DNA of 43,552 nt from Fusobacteriaceae bacterium (GCA_031272945.1 JAISST010000013.1:1-43552), one strand, 5' to 3'. Counted from the first letter of the stretch, positions 1 through 10,230 are shown. Numbers and translations are program-made. Notes: generated from the sequence alone by a model not told the origin.

Positions 1-159
1 TATTATCCGACGTCTTCGCCCGAAGACGTCAAGGAAAACACAGGCTTTGACATTGATGTTTCCCGGGCCGCGCCTCTCGACGCGCCGACGCCGGAAATCA
101 TCCGCATCATACGGGAGGAAATCGACCCGGGTCAAGCCTTTATCAAAGTACCAGTTTAG
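1..159 (+). CDS. gctB: C-terminal end of probable glutaconate CoA-transferase subunit B (5' truncated by window edge)
   Basis: Frame 1 is open from base 1 to TAG at 157-159 (YYPTSSPEDVKENTGFDIDVSRAAPLDAPTPEIIRIIREEIDPGQAFIKVPV*). It lies directly upstream of gcdA, as in the gctAB-gcdA-hgdCAB order. Confidence 0.6.
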   Translation, partial: YYPTSSPEDVKENTGFDIDVSRAAPLDAPTPEIIRIIREEIDPGQAFIKVPV

Positions 160-170
160 GAGGATACAAA

Positions 171-1928
171 ATGAGCCAATATTCCATGGCGGGCTATTTC
201 AAGAACATGCCCCGGATCGGGAGGCCCTTGCAAATAGTCAACGAAGAAAACAAGAACCAGCTGCTGGCGGTGGAAAGCGAGATCGAAGAACTGATTGAAA
301 CCGCTCAGGCCGAAGGACGCAGCGACGAGTCCCTCAACGAAGCGGGACAGATGACGGCCATACAGCGATTGGCGGAGTTGATCGACGAAGGAACCTGGTT
401 TCCGCTGAACAGTCTGTTCAACCCCGAAGGAAATGACAACGGTTCCACGGGGATTATCAAGGGGCTTGCCAAGATCTCCGGGAAATGGGCTGTGGTGATC
501 GCCTCGGACAACAAGAAATTAGCGGGCGCCTGGGTGCCCGGGCAGGCGGAAAATCTGATCCGCGGTTCGGATACGGCCAAGATATTGGGGATTCCCCTCG
601 TCTACGTGCTGAATTGCAGCGGCGTGAAATTTGATGAACAGGAAAAAGTCTACCCCAACCGGCGCGGCGGCGGGACGCCCTTCTTCAGAAACGCCGAGTT
701 GCAAAAATTAGGGATTCCGGTTATCGTGGGAATCTATGGCACAAACCCCGCGGGAGGCGGTTATCATTCCATCAGCCCGACGATTCTTGTGGCCCACAAA
801 GACGCCAATATGGCCGTCGGCGGCGCGGGCATCCTGGGCGGCATGAACCCCAAGGGCTATGTGGATAAAGAGAGCGCCCAGTCGCTGATCGACGCCACGG
901 TCAATGCCAAAAAGACGAGCCCGCCGGGTTCCGTACCGATTCATTACAATGAGACCGGATTTTTCCGGGAAGTCTACGAAGATGAGGAAGGGGTTCTGGC
1001 GGGAATCAAGAAGTACATGGAAATGATCCCGGCTTACAACCTGGAATTCTTCCGGGTGGACGACCCCGTATTGCCGGCCTATCCTGACGAGGACCTGTAT
1101 TCCCTCGTCCCCTTCAACCAGAAACGCCAGTATGATATCTATGAAGTCATGGCCCGGCTCTTTGACAACAGCGAATTTCTTGAATACAAGAAGGGCTACG
1201 GCCCGGAAATGGCGACGGGACTCGCGAAAATCAACGGCCTTCTCGTAGGGGTCGTGGCAAACGTGCAGGGCATGCTGATGAAGTATCCCGAATATAAAGA
1301 GAATTCCATCGGAATCGGGGGAAAGCTCTACCGGCAGGGACTCGTGAAGATGAACGAATTCGTGACCCTTTGCGCCCGGGACAAGATCCCCATGATCTGG
1401 ATCCAGGATACGACAGGCATAGATGTCGGAGACGACGCCGAGAAGGCGGAACTGCTTGGATTGGGACAATCTCTGATCTATTCCATCGAGGTTTCCGATC
1501 TCCCGCAAATGGAGATCACGCTCCGGAAAGGGACCGCCGCCGCCCATTATGTGCTGGGGGGGCCCCAGGGCAACAATACGAACGCCTTTTCTCTGGGAAC
1601 GGCAGCCACGGAAGTCTATGTGATGAACGGGGAGACCGCCGCGGCGGCCATGTACGCCCGACGTCTCGTGAAAGACCAGAAGGAAGGGAAGGATATCCAG
1701 AGCACCATCGACAAAATGAATCAGGTCATCCGGGAGTATACGGAGAAATCCAGACCGAAATACTGCGCTTTTACGGGCATGGTGGACGAGATCGTGGATA
1801 TGATGTCGCTTCGGCCCTATATGGAAGCCTTTACCGAGGCCGCCTATCAAAATAAAAAGGCCATATGCGCCTTCCATCAAATGCTTTTGCCCCGGGTCAT
1901 TCGGGAATTCAATACCTATAAAAAATAA
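171..1928 (+). CDS. gcdA: Glutaconyl-CoA decarboxylase alpha subunit (carboxyltransferase)
   Basis: 585-aa ORF with RBS AGGAGG; carboxyltransferase-type sequence ([20 protein letters not shown]..., [31 protein letters not shown]); operon context. Confidence 0.9.
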   Translation: MSQYSMAGYFKNMPRIGRPLQIVNEENKNQLLAVESEIEELIETAQAEGRSDESLNEAGQMTAIQRLAELIDEGTWFPLNSLFNPEGNDNGSTGIIKGLAKISGKWAVVIASDNKKLAGAWVPGQAENLIRGSDTAKILGIPLVYVLNCSGVKFDEQEKVYPNRRGGGTPFFRNAELQKLGIPVIVGIYGTNPAGGGYHSISPTILVAHKDANMAVGGAGILGGMNPKGYVDKESAQSLIDATVNAKKTSPPGSVPIHYNETGFFREVYEDEEGVLAGIKKYMEMIPAYNLEFFRVDDPVLPAYPDEDLYSLVPFNQKRQYDIYEVMARLFDNSEFLEYKKGYGPEMATGLAKINGLLVGVVANVQGMLMKYPEYKENSIGIGGKLYRQGLVKMNEFVTLCARDKIPMIWIQDTTGIDVGDDAEKAELLGLGQSLIYSIEVSDLPQMEITLRKGTAAAHYVLGGPQGNNTNAFSLGTAATEVYVMNGETAAAAMYARRLVKDQKEGKDIQSTIDKMNQVIREYTEKSRPKYCAFTGMVDEIVDMMSLRPYMEAFTEAAYQNKKAICAFHQMLLPRVIREFNTYKK

Positions 1929-1941
1929 GGCGTTGATTGAT

Positions 1942-2724
1942 ATGGATATTTATACACTGGGGATTGATGTGGGTTCCACGGCGTCCAAATGCGTGATTTT
2001 GAAAAACGGCGCGGAACTCACAGCCAAATCCCTGATTGACGTAGGAGCGGGGACGAGCGGCCCCGCCCGGGCCATCGCGGGCGTCATGGAAGCAAGCGGC
2101 CTGCGCCCGGAGGACATCGCCTATACGCTTGCCACGGGATACGGAAGAAATTCTATCGAAGGCGTCGCCGACCAGTTGAGCGAACTCAGTTGTCACGCAA
2201 AGGGCGCGTATTTTCTTTTCCCGGAAGTGAAAACGGTCATTGACATCGGCGGACAGGACGCGAAAGTATTAAAAATAGCTTCCGGCGGACTCTTGAACAA
2301 CTTTGTGATGAATGACAAATGCGCCGCGGGAACGGGACGTTTTCTGGATGTGATGGCGCGGGTACTGGAAGTGCGGATCGAGGATCTGGAAAGACTGTCG
2401 GCGGAATCGACCAATGTGGTAAACATCAGCTCCACCTGCACCGTCTTCGCCGAATCGGAGGTGATCTCCCAGCTGGCCCGGGCCACGGATAAAAGGGATA
2501 TCATCCGGGGAATCCACCGGTCGGTGGCGGGAAGGGTAGGCGGACTTGCCAAGCGCATCGGCATAGAGGATCAGGTTGTCATGACCGGCGGCGTAGCTCA
2601 GAATCACGGCGTCGTCGCGGCCATGGAACAGGAGATTGGACACAAAGTATACACCTCGCCCCTGGCGCAATACAACGGCGCTCTGGGCGCGGCTCTGTTC
2701 GCCTTTCAACGGGCGACCAGATAA
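1942..2724 (+). CDS. hgdC: (R)-2-hydroxyglutaryl-CoA dehydratase activator (ATP-dependent FeS component)
   Basis: [23 protein letters not shown]..., [32 protein letters not shown]. The ATG at 1942 is preferred to the upstream TTG at 1933. Confidence 0.93.
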   Translation: MDIYTLGIDVGSTASKCVILKNGAELTAKSLIDVGAGTSGPARAIAGVMEASGLRPEDIAYTLATGYGRNSIEGVADQLSELSCHAKGAYFLFPEVKTVIDIGGQDAKVLKIASGGLLNNFVMNDKCAAGTGRFLDVMARVLEVRIEDLERLSAESTNVVNISSTCTVFAESEVISQLARATDKRDIIRGIHRSVAGRVGGLAKRIGIEDQVVMTGGVAQNHGVVAAMEQEIGHKVYTSPLAQYNGALGAALFAFQRATR

Positions 2725-2751
2725 CGAAATTCACGGATAATATCGTGTTAG

Positions 2752-2773
2752 GGGCAGACCCCTGTGTCTGCCC
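2752..2773. repeat. Short palindromic repeat between hgdC and hgdA (GGGCAGAC-CCCTGT-GTCTGCCC)
   Basis: 8-bp perfect stem with 6-nt loop, nested in an outer TTCACGG/CCGTGAA pair (about 2730-2783). Confidence 0.75.
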
Positions 2774-2821
2774 GTTCCGTGAAATCCTATCCGATAATTA
2801 CCCGGAAAAAGGGAGGTAAAC

Positions 2822-4051
2822 ATGTCAGAAATACAAAAAACGGAAAAAAAGCCCGGCGCCAAGGAGGCGCTCAGGGCCGTGGTCGATATGGTGTACCAGA
2901 ACGCCTGGGACGCCAAGAGAAGAGGGGAACCCGTAGGTTGGTCCTCTTCGAAGTTTCCGGCGGAGATTGCGGAAACACTTGGACTTGCGGTCTGTTACCC
3001 TGAAAATCAGGCGGCGGCCATTTCGGCCAAGCACGGCGGACAGCGGATGTGCGAACACGCCGAAGCCATGGGCTACCACAACGATATTTGCGGTTACGCC
3101 CGGATCAGTCTCGCTTACGCGGCGGGCTACGAAGCCGATGAGCGGGCCATGCCCCAGCCGGATTTTCTGCTCTGCTGCAACAACATCTGCAACTGCATGA
3201 CCAAATGGTATGAGAATATCGCGCGGATGCACAACATCCCGCTGATCATGATTGACATCCCCTACAACAATACCGTCGAGGTGGCCGACGAAAACGTGGC
3301 CTATGTGCGGGGGCAATTTGAGGACGCCATCAAGAAATTGGAGGCCATCTCGGGCCGGAAGTGGGACGAGAAGCGCTTTGAGGAAGTTTGCGCCAACGCC
3401 AACCGGACGGCTAAGGCCTGGCTTAAGGTCTGCTCCTACTGCCAATATACCCCTTCGCCCTTCAGCGGCTTCGATCTGTTCAACCACATGGCCGACGTCG
3501 TGACGGCCCGCTGCAAAAAAGAATCGGCGGAGGCCTTTGAGGCTTTGGCCGCCGAGCTCGAGGAAAACGTCAAGACCGGCAAATCGACGTGGAAATACGC
3601 CGAAAACCACCGGATCATGTTTGAGGGCATTCCCTGCTGGCCCGAGCTGCAAAAACTGTTTGCGCCCCTGAAAGAAAAGGGCATCAATACCACGGCCGTC
3701 GTGTACGCCCCCGCTTTCGGCTTCGTCTATAACAACATGGACGAATTGATGAAAGCCTACTACAAGGCCCCCAATTCCGTCTGTCTCGAGACCGGCGTGG
3801 ACTGGCGGGAAGGCATCTGCCGCGAAAATAACGTCGACGGCATTCTCGTCCACTACAACCGCTCGTGCAAGCCCTGGAGCGGCTATATGCCCGAAATGGA
3901 ACGGCGTTTCCGCAAAGACCTGGGCGTGGCCGTGGCCGGCTTTGACGGCGATCAGGCGGATCCTCGCAATTTTTCGGAAGAACAATACAAAACCCGGGTC
4001 GAAGGATTATACGAAATCATGGAGGAAAACGCCCGTTTACGCAAAAATTAA
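2822..4051 (+). CDS. hgdA: 2-hydroxyglutaryl-CoA dehydratase alpha subunit
   Basis: 409-aa ORF of the HgdA/BcrC-type dehydratase family, with CCNNICNCMTKWYENIARMHNIP; RBS GGGAGG; follows hgdC. Confidence 0.88.
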   Translation: MSEIQKTEKKPGAKEALRAVVDMVYQNAWDAKRRGEPVGWSSSKFPAEIAETLGLAVCYPENQAAAISAKHGGQRMCEHAEAMGYHNDICGYARISLAYAAGYEADERAMPQPDFLLCCNNICNCMTKWYENIARMHNIPLIMIDIPYNNTVEVADENVAYVRGQFEDAIKKLEAISGRKWDEKRFEEVCANANRTAKAWLKVCSYCQYTPSPFSGFDLFNHMADVVTARCKKESAEAFEALAAELEENVKTGKSTWKYAENHRIMFEGIPCWPELQKLFAPLKEKGINTTAVVYAPAFGFVYNNMDELMKAYYKAPNSVCLETGVDWREGICRENNVDGILVHYNRSCKPWSGYMPEMERRFRKDLGVAVAGFDGDQADPRNFSEEQYKTRVEGLYEIMEENARLRKN

Positions 4052-4057
4052 TTGTAC

Positions 4058-4077
4058 GGCGGACCTGCGTGTCCGCC
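4058..4077. repeat. Short palindromic repeat between hgdA and hgdB (GGCGGAC-CTGCGT-GTCCGCC)
   Basis: 7-bp perfect stem with 6-nt loop; same architecture as the 2752 element. Confidence 0.7.
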
Positions 4078-4102
4078 CGCAATATCCGCATTTGGAGGAA
4101 AA

Positions 4103-5233
4103 ATGGAAAGAATAAGCGCATTATTGCAAACGTTCCGGGACATAGCCGCAAATCCTGGAAAACAGTTGTATAAATACAAAGGCGAAGGCAAAAAAGCCAT
4201 CGGCGTTTTCCCCTATTACGCCCCCGAGGAACTGGTCTACGCGGCGGATATGGTTCCTTTCGGCGTCTGGGGAAGACTGGGGACGATCAATAAGGCCAAG
4301 GAGTATTTCGCGAGTTTTTATTGCACGATTGCCCAGATGAATCTTGAAATGGGCTTGACGGGCGCGTTGGACGGCCTTTCGGGCGTGATCGTCACCACCA
4401 TGTGCGATACGCTCCGGCCCTTAAGTCAAAATTTCCGGTTGGCCGTGCCGCAGATTCCCTTCCTGTTCCTGGCCCATCCGCAAAACCGGCGGCCGGAATA
4501 CGGAATCAAATTTACCATGGCCCAGTACGGGAAGATCAAGAAACAACTGGAAGAAATCGCGGGAAGCCCCATTACCGACGAAAAATTGCAGAATGCAATC
4601 AAAGTCTATAACAAAAGCCGGGCGGCCCGCCGAAAATTCGTAAAATTGGCGGGACAACACCCCGATGTGATTTCCGCCGTGGACAGAGGAATTGTCCTGA
4701 AAAGCGGATACTATCTGCTCAAATGTCAGTATACGAAGTTGCTGGACGAATTGAACGGAGAATTGGAAAAATTGCCTGTTCCTCAATGGAAAGGGATCAA
4801 AGTCCTGACCTCGGGCATAATTGTCGATAACGACGCGCTTCTGAAGATCTTTGATGAAAACAAAATCGCCATTGTGGCCGATGACGTGGCCCATGAATCC
4901 CGCTCCTTCGACGTGGACGCCCCCGAAGACGAGACGGATCCTATGCGGGCCCTGGCGCTTCATTTCGCGGCCCAGGATAACGATCCCCTGCTGTACGACC
5001 CTGAGATCGTAAAACGACCGGCCCACGTAGTGAAGAAGGCCAAAGATGCGGGCGCCAACGGCGCCGTCGTTTTCGCCATGACGTTCTGCGATCCCGAGGA
5101 ACTCGAATATCCTTCGCTCAAGAAGGCCTTTGAGGAAGCGGGGATCCCCCACATCATTCTGGGCTACGATCAACAGATGGCTGATTTTGGACAGGCGCGG
5201 ACGTCGTTGCAGGCTTTCGCGGAAAGCCTGTAA
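4103..5233 (+). CDS. hgdB: 2-hydroxyglutaryl-CoA dehydratase beta subunit
   Basis: MERISALLQTFRDIAANPGKQLYKYKGEGKKAIGVFPYYAPEELVYAADMVPFGVWG. ATG at 4103 has RBS GGAGGA; the tool's ORF start at 4052 runs through the repeat. Confidence 0.88.
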   Translation: MERISALLQTFRDIAANPGKQLYKYKGEGKKAIGVFPYYAPEELVYAADMVPFGVWGRLGTINKAKEYFASFYCTIAQMNLEMGLTGALDGLSGVIVTTMCDTLRPLSQNFRLAVPQIPFLFLAHPQNRRPEYGIKFTMAQYGKIKKQLEEIAGSPITDEKLQNAIKVYNKSRAARRKFVKLAGQHPDVISAVDRGIVLKSGYYLLKCQYTKLLDELNGELEKLPVPQWKGIKVLTSGIIVDNDALLKIFDENKIAIVADDVAHESRSFDVDAPEDETDPMRALALHFAAQDNDPLLYDPEIVKRPAHVVKKAKDAGANGAVVFAMTFCDPEELEYPSLKKAFEEAGIPHIILGYDQQMADFGQARTSLQAFAESL

Positions 5234-5244
5234 GGAGGAAAAGC

Positions 5245-6318
5245 ATGGCGCAATACGATATTATCCATTTTGAGGCGCTCGGCGCGGAAGCCGGGCATCT
5301 GGAGGAAGAAACAAAAAAAGCCCTGGCAAAAGGACTGCTGCCGGGAGATCTCACATACCTGATCGTGCCCGAAGATTTGCAGACCTGCCTGAAAGCGAGA
5401 CCGGATCTGGTTTTGCCGGACATCATCACGACGAAAACCCATTCGGTCCTGCCCGAGGACTACCTGAAAGGGAAGAAAAAAAGCGTCGTCACCCGGAGCG
5501 CGGGCTATGACCATTTCGAACATCTCGCCGCCGTCATCAATCTCGCATCCCTGCGGGAATACTGCGTCAACGCCGTGGCCCAGACCGCCGTCAAATTTCT
5601 GTACGCCGAAGCGGGCATGCTCAATGAATACACGAACAATACGCTGACCTTCGAGCGAAACCGGGCAACTTCCTTTGTGGAACTCGGAAAGCATCTGATC
5701 GCCACGGTTTTCGGCTGCGGCAAGATCGGGAAGAGGACATATGAATTGCTGGAGGGAAACGGTCTGACCGTGCAGGCTGTCGATGTCCGTCGGGAGGAGC
5801 TGTCCACCCTTTACGGGGACGGCGTCAAGTTTGTCACGAAAGAAGAGGCTATCGCGACGAGCGATATTCTGGTCAATACAATGAATCTCACGAAAAATCC
5901 CCAAAGCCGCTTTTACAACGCGGGCTATTTTTCGGAGGATTATCTGTCCGCCGCTCGGAAAAAACTGTTCTTTATCAACGTTACCCGAGGAGAAATCGCT
6001 CCCGAAGCCGGGCTTTTAAAACTTTATGACGCGGGGAAACTGCTGGGGATCGGGTTGGACGTATTCAGCAGGGAAGCCGTATTTTCGGAAGGATTGAAAG
6101 AGAACACGGCTTTTGACGATCCCGACAATATCGCGGCCCGGGAAATCCTCAACCGGGCAATAAACAGAAGCGCCAATTTTTACGTACAGCCTCATCAGGG
6201 CTTCAACTCGGATCTGGCGGCCATCGCCAAGGCCGAGGAGGCCGTAAAGCATCTGTGCGCCTGGTACGGCAATGGCAAAGAAAAGTTTGACGAACAATTA
6301 CCCTACTACGAAGGATAA
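5245..6318 (+). CDS. D-isomer-specific 2-hydroxyacid dehydrogenase, probable 2-hydroxyglutarate dehydrogenase
   Basis: Rossmann motif VFGCGKIGKRTYELLEG; FFINVTRGEIAPEAGLLKLYDAGKLLGIGLDVFSREA; RBS AAGGAGG; pathway context. Confidence 0.8.
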   Translation: MAQYDIIHFEALGAEAGHLEEETKKALAKGLLPGDLTYLIVPEDLQTCLKARPDLVLPDIITTKTHSVLPEDYLKGKKKSVVTRSAGYDHFEHLAAVINLASLREYCVNAVAQTAVKFLYAEAGMLNEYTNNTLTFERNRATSFVELGKHLIATVFGCGKIGKRTYELLEGNGLTVQAVDVRREELSTLYGDGVKFVTKEEAIATSDILVNTMNLTKNPQSRFYNAGYFSEDYLSAARKKLFFINVTRGEIAPEAGLLKLYDAGKLLGIGLDVFSREAVFSEGLKENTAFDDPDNIAAREILNRAINRSANFYVQPHQGFNSDLAAIAKAEEAVKHLCAWYGNGKEKFDEQLPYYEG

Positions 6319-6379
6319 AATCATACGAAAAAAATACGTCTATGGAAATACATAAAAACCATTTTACAGGAGGTATTCC

Positions 6380-7768
6380 ATGCAATTGACAGGCGCCCAT
6401 CTATGGGCAGTATTTTTGGACATTTGTATTATGTCGGCCCTGCTTGTCGTCGGACAGTTTTTAAGGGCCAAAGTGAAGATTTTTCAGAAGCTTTTGATTC
6501 CCTCAGCGCTCATCGCCGGATTTTTGGCGCTGGCTTTCGGACCCAAAGGCCTGAAAATCATCCCGCTTTCCGGAACATTCGGGACTTACGCATCGATTCT
6601 GATCGTTGTCGTATTTGCGGCGACGCCCATCGGCGACAGACCCAACAAGGAAGCCATGAAAAGTACCGTCATCGGCGGCATGTTTTTCAACATTACCGGT
6701 ATTGCCGTATTGCAATACGCCGTCGGGATGATCGTCACGGTGTACGGTCTCTGCTACCTCTATCCGGAACTGCCGCAACAGTTCGGGCTGATGATGGCCA
6801 CGGGCTTTTACGGGGGCCATGGAACGGCGGCCGCCGTGGGGAAGGCCCTTGAAAACCTCGGGGTAGCCAATATGACCGACCTTGGAAATACGACGGCCAC
6901 CGTGGGAATCGTCGGCGGGATTCTGACCGGGATGATTATCGTCAACTGGGGCACGAGAAAGGGTTATACCCATTATGTGGAAAATCCCTCCGAGCTGCCT
7001 GTAGAATTGCGGACGGGACTCATTCCTCCCGAAAAACAAAAAGCCTCCGGGCGCGTCACGATTTCCTCCATTTGTCTGGACCCCATGGCCTTTCATCTGG
7101 GGATTGTGCTTTTGGCGGCGCTGGGCGGCTATTATCTCTCGAAATATTTCCTCGTCTGGACAAAGTATCTGGGTTACGGCATCGCGATTCCCGATTTCTG
7201 TACAGCGCTTCTCTTCGGCTTTATCGTCAATAAGATCCTCAACAAGACAGGCGCCCATGAATATGTGGACCGCTATACGGTCAGCAGAATCCAGGGAACT
7301 TCCACGGACTTTTTGATGGTGTCGGGCATCGGTTCCCTGAACCTCAAGGTCGTGCTTGACTATGCGGTTCCGCTCTTGGCGGTCTGCCTTGTGGGCTTCC
7401 TTGTCACCTGGTGGTGGTTTATCTATGTGGGCGGAAAATCATCCCCCGAAGATTGGTTTGAACGGAACATGATGGTGTGGGGACACGCTACGGGCGTTGC
7501 CGCCACGGGCGTTCTGCTCCAGCGCGTTGTGGATCCGGACCTCAAGTCCAGAGGAATAGAAGATTCCGGGATTTCCGATCTTTTCAACAGACCCATCATC
7601 ATCGGACTGCAGGTGATTCCACCGATCCTCATGAACATTTGGCCAAGGAACGGCGGGCATATTACGACCTGGGCCACGCTGGGTCTCGTCGTTGTGCTCT
7701 GGATTGTGGCCTATGTCTTCAAATGGTGGATACCGTCGCAAAAGCTCAAGATCTATCACTCAAAATAG
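6380..7768 (+). CDS. gltS: Sodium/glutamate symporter (GltS family)
   Basis: Polytopic 462-aa membrane protein with GltS-like LLIPSALIAGFLAL and GFYGGHGTAAAVGKAL; directly follows the glutamate fermentation genes. Confidence 0.78.
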   Translation: MQLTGAHLWAVFLDICIMSALLVVGQFLRAKVKIFQKLLIPSALIAGFLALAFGPKGLKIIPLSGTFGTYASILIVVVFAATPIGDRPNKEAMKSTVIGGMFFNITGIAVLQYAVGMIVTVYGLCYLYPELPQQFGLMMATGFYGGHGTAAAVGKALENLGVANMTDLGNTTATVGIVGGILTGMIIVNWGTRKGYTHYVENPSELPVELRTGLIPPEKQKASGRVTISSICLDPMAFHLGIVLLAALGGYYLSKYFLVWTKYLGYGIAIPDFCTALLFGFIVNKILNKTGAHEYVDRYTVSRIQGTSTDFLMVSGIGSLNLKVVLDYAVPLLAVCLVGFLVTWWWFIYVGGKSSPEDWFERNMMVWGHATGVAATGVLLQRVVDPDLKSRGIEDSGISDLFNRPIIIGLQVIPPILMNIWPRNGGHITTWATLGLVVVLWIVAYVFKWWIPSQKLKIYHSK

Positions 7769-8508
7769 CCCATCATTTCAGATAATTCGCGGGCCGAGGA
7801 TTTAACGACCTGCTTCAGTTCCCCGAGTTTTTTCTCGTCGGGAATTTTCGAGGCGGGCGTAATAATCCCGATGGAAGCGATGATTTTTCCGTCGCTGTTA
7901 AAGACCGGCGCGCCGATTCCAACGGAGTTGCTGATATAGTCCCCATGGGACACGGCAACTCCTTCTTTTCGTATTTTCTCAAGATTTTCTAAAAGAACCC
8001 CCGGCTCCACTTTCGGGAAGGCGTTTGCGCTTTTCACGACGGATTCCACATACTCGTGGATAAATTCCGGAGGCTGGTAGGCTAAGAGCGTTTTCCGGAT
8101 GGCCCCGCAGTGGAGATCGAGCTCAAAGCCGAAGTCTTCCAGGACTTTCAAGGGACTGGGGCCGTCGATGTGTTCCAGGACAAAGCCTTTGAAACCCGTG
8201 GAGATCACGAGATAGGAGTCTTCTTTCGTAACGGTCACAAGCCGTTCCAAAATCGGAGTGGCCGCATTTTGCAGATGCAGGTTTTTCCGCGCGGTGATTC
8301 CCAGCGGAATCAGGGCCGGGCCCAGCTTGTAGTCGTGTGATTTTTCGTCCTTTACGACAAATTTCGTGGCGCAAAGGGTCTGCAGTAACCGGTGGATCGT
8401 ACTGGGCGGCAAGTCCAATTGGGCGGACAGAAAAGCGATGGAGTAGCCGGACTTGGACCCGTTCAAGACTTCCAGCAATTCCATGGCGCGTACGAGACTT
8501 TGAATCAT
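7756..8508 (-). CDS. IclR-family transcriptional regulator
   Basis: MIQSLVRAMELLEVLNGSKSGYSIAFLSAQLDLPPSTIHRLLQTL (wHTH) plus IclR effector domain; its 3' end overlaps gltS convergently by 13 nt. Confidence 0.9.
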   Translation of the reverse strand: MIQSLVRAMELLEVLNGSKSGYSIAFLSAQLDLPPSTIHRLLQTLCATKFVVKDEKSHDYKLGPALIPLGITARKNLHLQNAATPILERLVTVTKEDSYLVISTGFKGFVLEHIDGPSPLKVLEDFGFELDLHCGAIRKTLLAYQPPEFIHEYVESVVKSANAFPKVEPGVLLENLEKIRKEGVAVSHGDYISNSVGIGAPVFNSDGKIIASIGIITPASKIPDEKKLGELKQVVKSSARELSEMMGYFE

Positions 8509-8535
8509 AGGTTTTCCCCCTCAGGTTTTCTGTTG

Positions 8536-8549
8536 CGGAATCGATTCCG
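8536..8549. promoter_or_regulatory. 14-bp perfect palindrome CGGAATCGATTCCG, candidate IclR-family operator
   Basis: Lies in the divergent iclR/comM intergenic region, between a TACAAT-like -10 on the minus strand and the iclR start. Confidence 0.55.
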
Positions 8550-8687
8550 TTACTGACATTGTACCATGTTGCGCCGCGAAATACCAGCCAAAAATTCTTG
8601 TTGGTTTTTTTTTCAAAAAGGTATATAATAAAGCACGGATGTTTTTCGGAAAAATATCTCAAACTTTGCGCAAAAAAGGAGGGTATT

Positions 8688-10190
8688 ATGATTGTCAGAG
8701 TTCTCAGCGCAAGTTATATCGGAATCGACCCCTATCTCGTGGAAGTGGAGGTCGATGTGAGTTCCAATCTTCCCAGTTTTTCTATTGTAGGTCTTGGCGA
8801 CACGGCCATAGACGAGAGCAAATACCGGATCCGGACCGCTCTCCGGAATTGCGGCTACGGCGTGCTGCCGCGGCGGGTGGTCGTGAATCTTTCCCCCGCG
8901 GGGATCCGGAAAGAGGGCGTGCAGTTTGACCTGCCGATTGCCGTGGGTCTGATTCTGGCTCAGGGTTTTCTTCCCGACAGAAATCATATCCTCGACGAGT
9001 ACCTCATTATGGGGGAATTGTCGCTGGACGGCCGGATCAAGGCCGTCAAGGGGACCATCAACGCCATGATCCTCGCCAGGGAGATGAATTTCAAGGGCAT
9101 TCTGCTTCCCGCGGAAAACCAGCGGGAGGCCCGGATCATCAAAGGCGTGGAAATCGTACCGATCCGGACATTAAATGATGTGGAACGTTTTTTTAAATAC
9201 GGGGAAAAGGAAGAAATGCCTCCTGCGGAGGAAATTCCGCCCCCGGTCAGCGAAGTGGATTTTGCCGATGTGAAAGGGCAGGTCCAGGGCAAGCGCGGCC
9301 TTGAAATAGCGGCTGCGGGCGGTCACAATGTGCTTATGATCGGAAGTCCCGGCTCCGGGAAATCCATGCTGGCCCGGCGTATTATCTCCATCATGCCCCC
9401 CATGACCGAAAAAGAAATCATCGAGTGTACGAAGATCCACAGCGTGGCGGGGACCCTCAGCGGCAGCCGGCCTGTTGTGAATACGAGACCTTTCCGGGCG
9501 CCCCACCATACGAGTTCCCCCGTTTCCATTATCGGAGGCGGCACGAAGATCATGCCGGGAGAAATCAGCCTCGCTTCGGGCGGCGGCGTGCTTTTTTTAG
9601 ACGAATTTCCGGAATTTTCCCGGCAACTGCTGGAAAGTCTCCGGCAACCTCTCGAAGACGGTGTTGTATCCATTACCCGGGCCATGTACCGGGTGGAGTT
9701 TCCCTGCCGTTTTCTGTTGATCGCGGCGGCAAATCCATGTAAATGCGGCTTCCTTTTTGAAGGAGAACGCTGTACCTGTTCGACCCATGAGGTGAGCCAG
9801 TATCAGAAAAAGCTGTCGGGACCGATTCTCGACAGGATTGATCTGCATATCGAAATGCGGCGTCTCACGGAGGAGGAACTGACACAGGCGCCGACCGGCG
9901 AGAGTTCCCGGGAGATCCAAAAGCGCGTCGAAAAGGCCAGGGCAATACAGGAACAAAGAAACGGGGAGGGCTTGCTGAACGCCTATCTCGGACAGAAAGA
10001 AATGAAAAAATACTGTGTGATTGCCGAGGATGATCTCGGTTATTTCAAGAGCGCCATCCGGATGCTGGAAATTTCCGCCCGGGGGTATGACAAGATTCTC
10101 AAAGTTTCCCGTACCATAGCGGATCTCGACGGTAGCGTGCGCATTCGGAAAGAGCATCTGCTGGAGGCGATTTCCTTTCGACGGAAATGA
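8688..10190 (+). CDS. comM: YifB/ComM family Mg-chelatase-like AAA ATPase
   Basis: MIVRVLSASYIGIDPYLVEVEVDVSSNLPSFSIVGLGDTAIDESKYRIRTAL..., Walker A GSPGSGKSMLARR. ATG at 8688 has RBS GGAGGG. Confidence 0.92.
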   Translation: MIVRVLSASYIGIDPYLVEVEVDVSSNLPSFSIVGLGDTAIDESKYRIRTALRNCGYGVLPRRVVVNLSPAGIRKEGVQFDLPIAVGLILAQGFLPDRNHILDEYLIMGELSLDGRIKAVKGTINAMILAREMNFKGILLPAENQREARIIKGVEIVPIRTLNDVERFFKYGEKEEMPPAEEIPPPVSEVDFADVKGQVQGKRGLEIAAAGGHNVLMIGSPGSGKSMLARRIISIMPPMTEKEIIECTKIHSVAGTLSGSRPVVNTRPFRAPHHTSSPVSIIGGGTKIMPGEISLASGGGVLFLDEFPEFSRQLLESLRQPLEDGVVSITRAMYRVEFPCRFLLIAAANPCKCGFLFEGERCTCSTHEVSQYQKKLSGPILDRIDLHIEMRRLTEEELTQAPTGESSREIQKRVEKARAIQEQRNGEGLLNAYLGQKEMKKYCVIAEDDLGYFKSAIRMLEISARGYDKILKVSRTIADLDGSVRIRKEHLLEAISFRRK

Positions 10191-10230
10191 AAGAACCGGA
10201 ATTGTTTGTTTCATATAAACAGGAGCGACA

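Noticed and set aside
708-1880. 390-aa minus-strand ORF opposite gcdA
   Set aside because: Antisense shadow ORF; gcdA is unambiguous on the plus strand.
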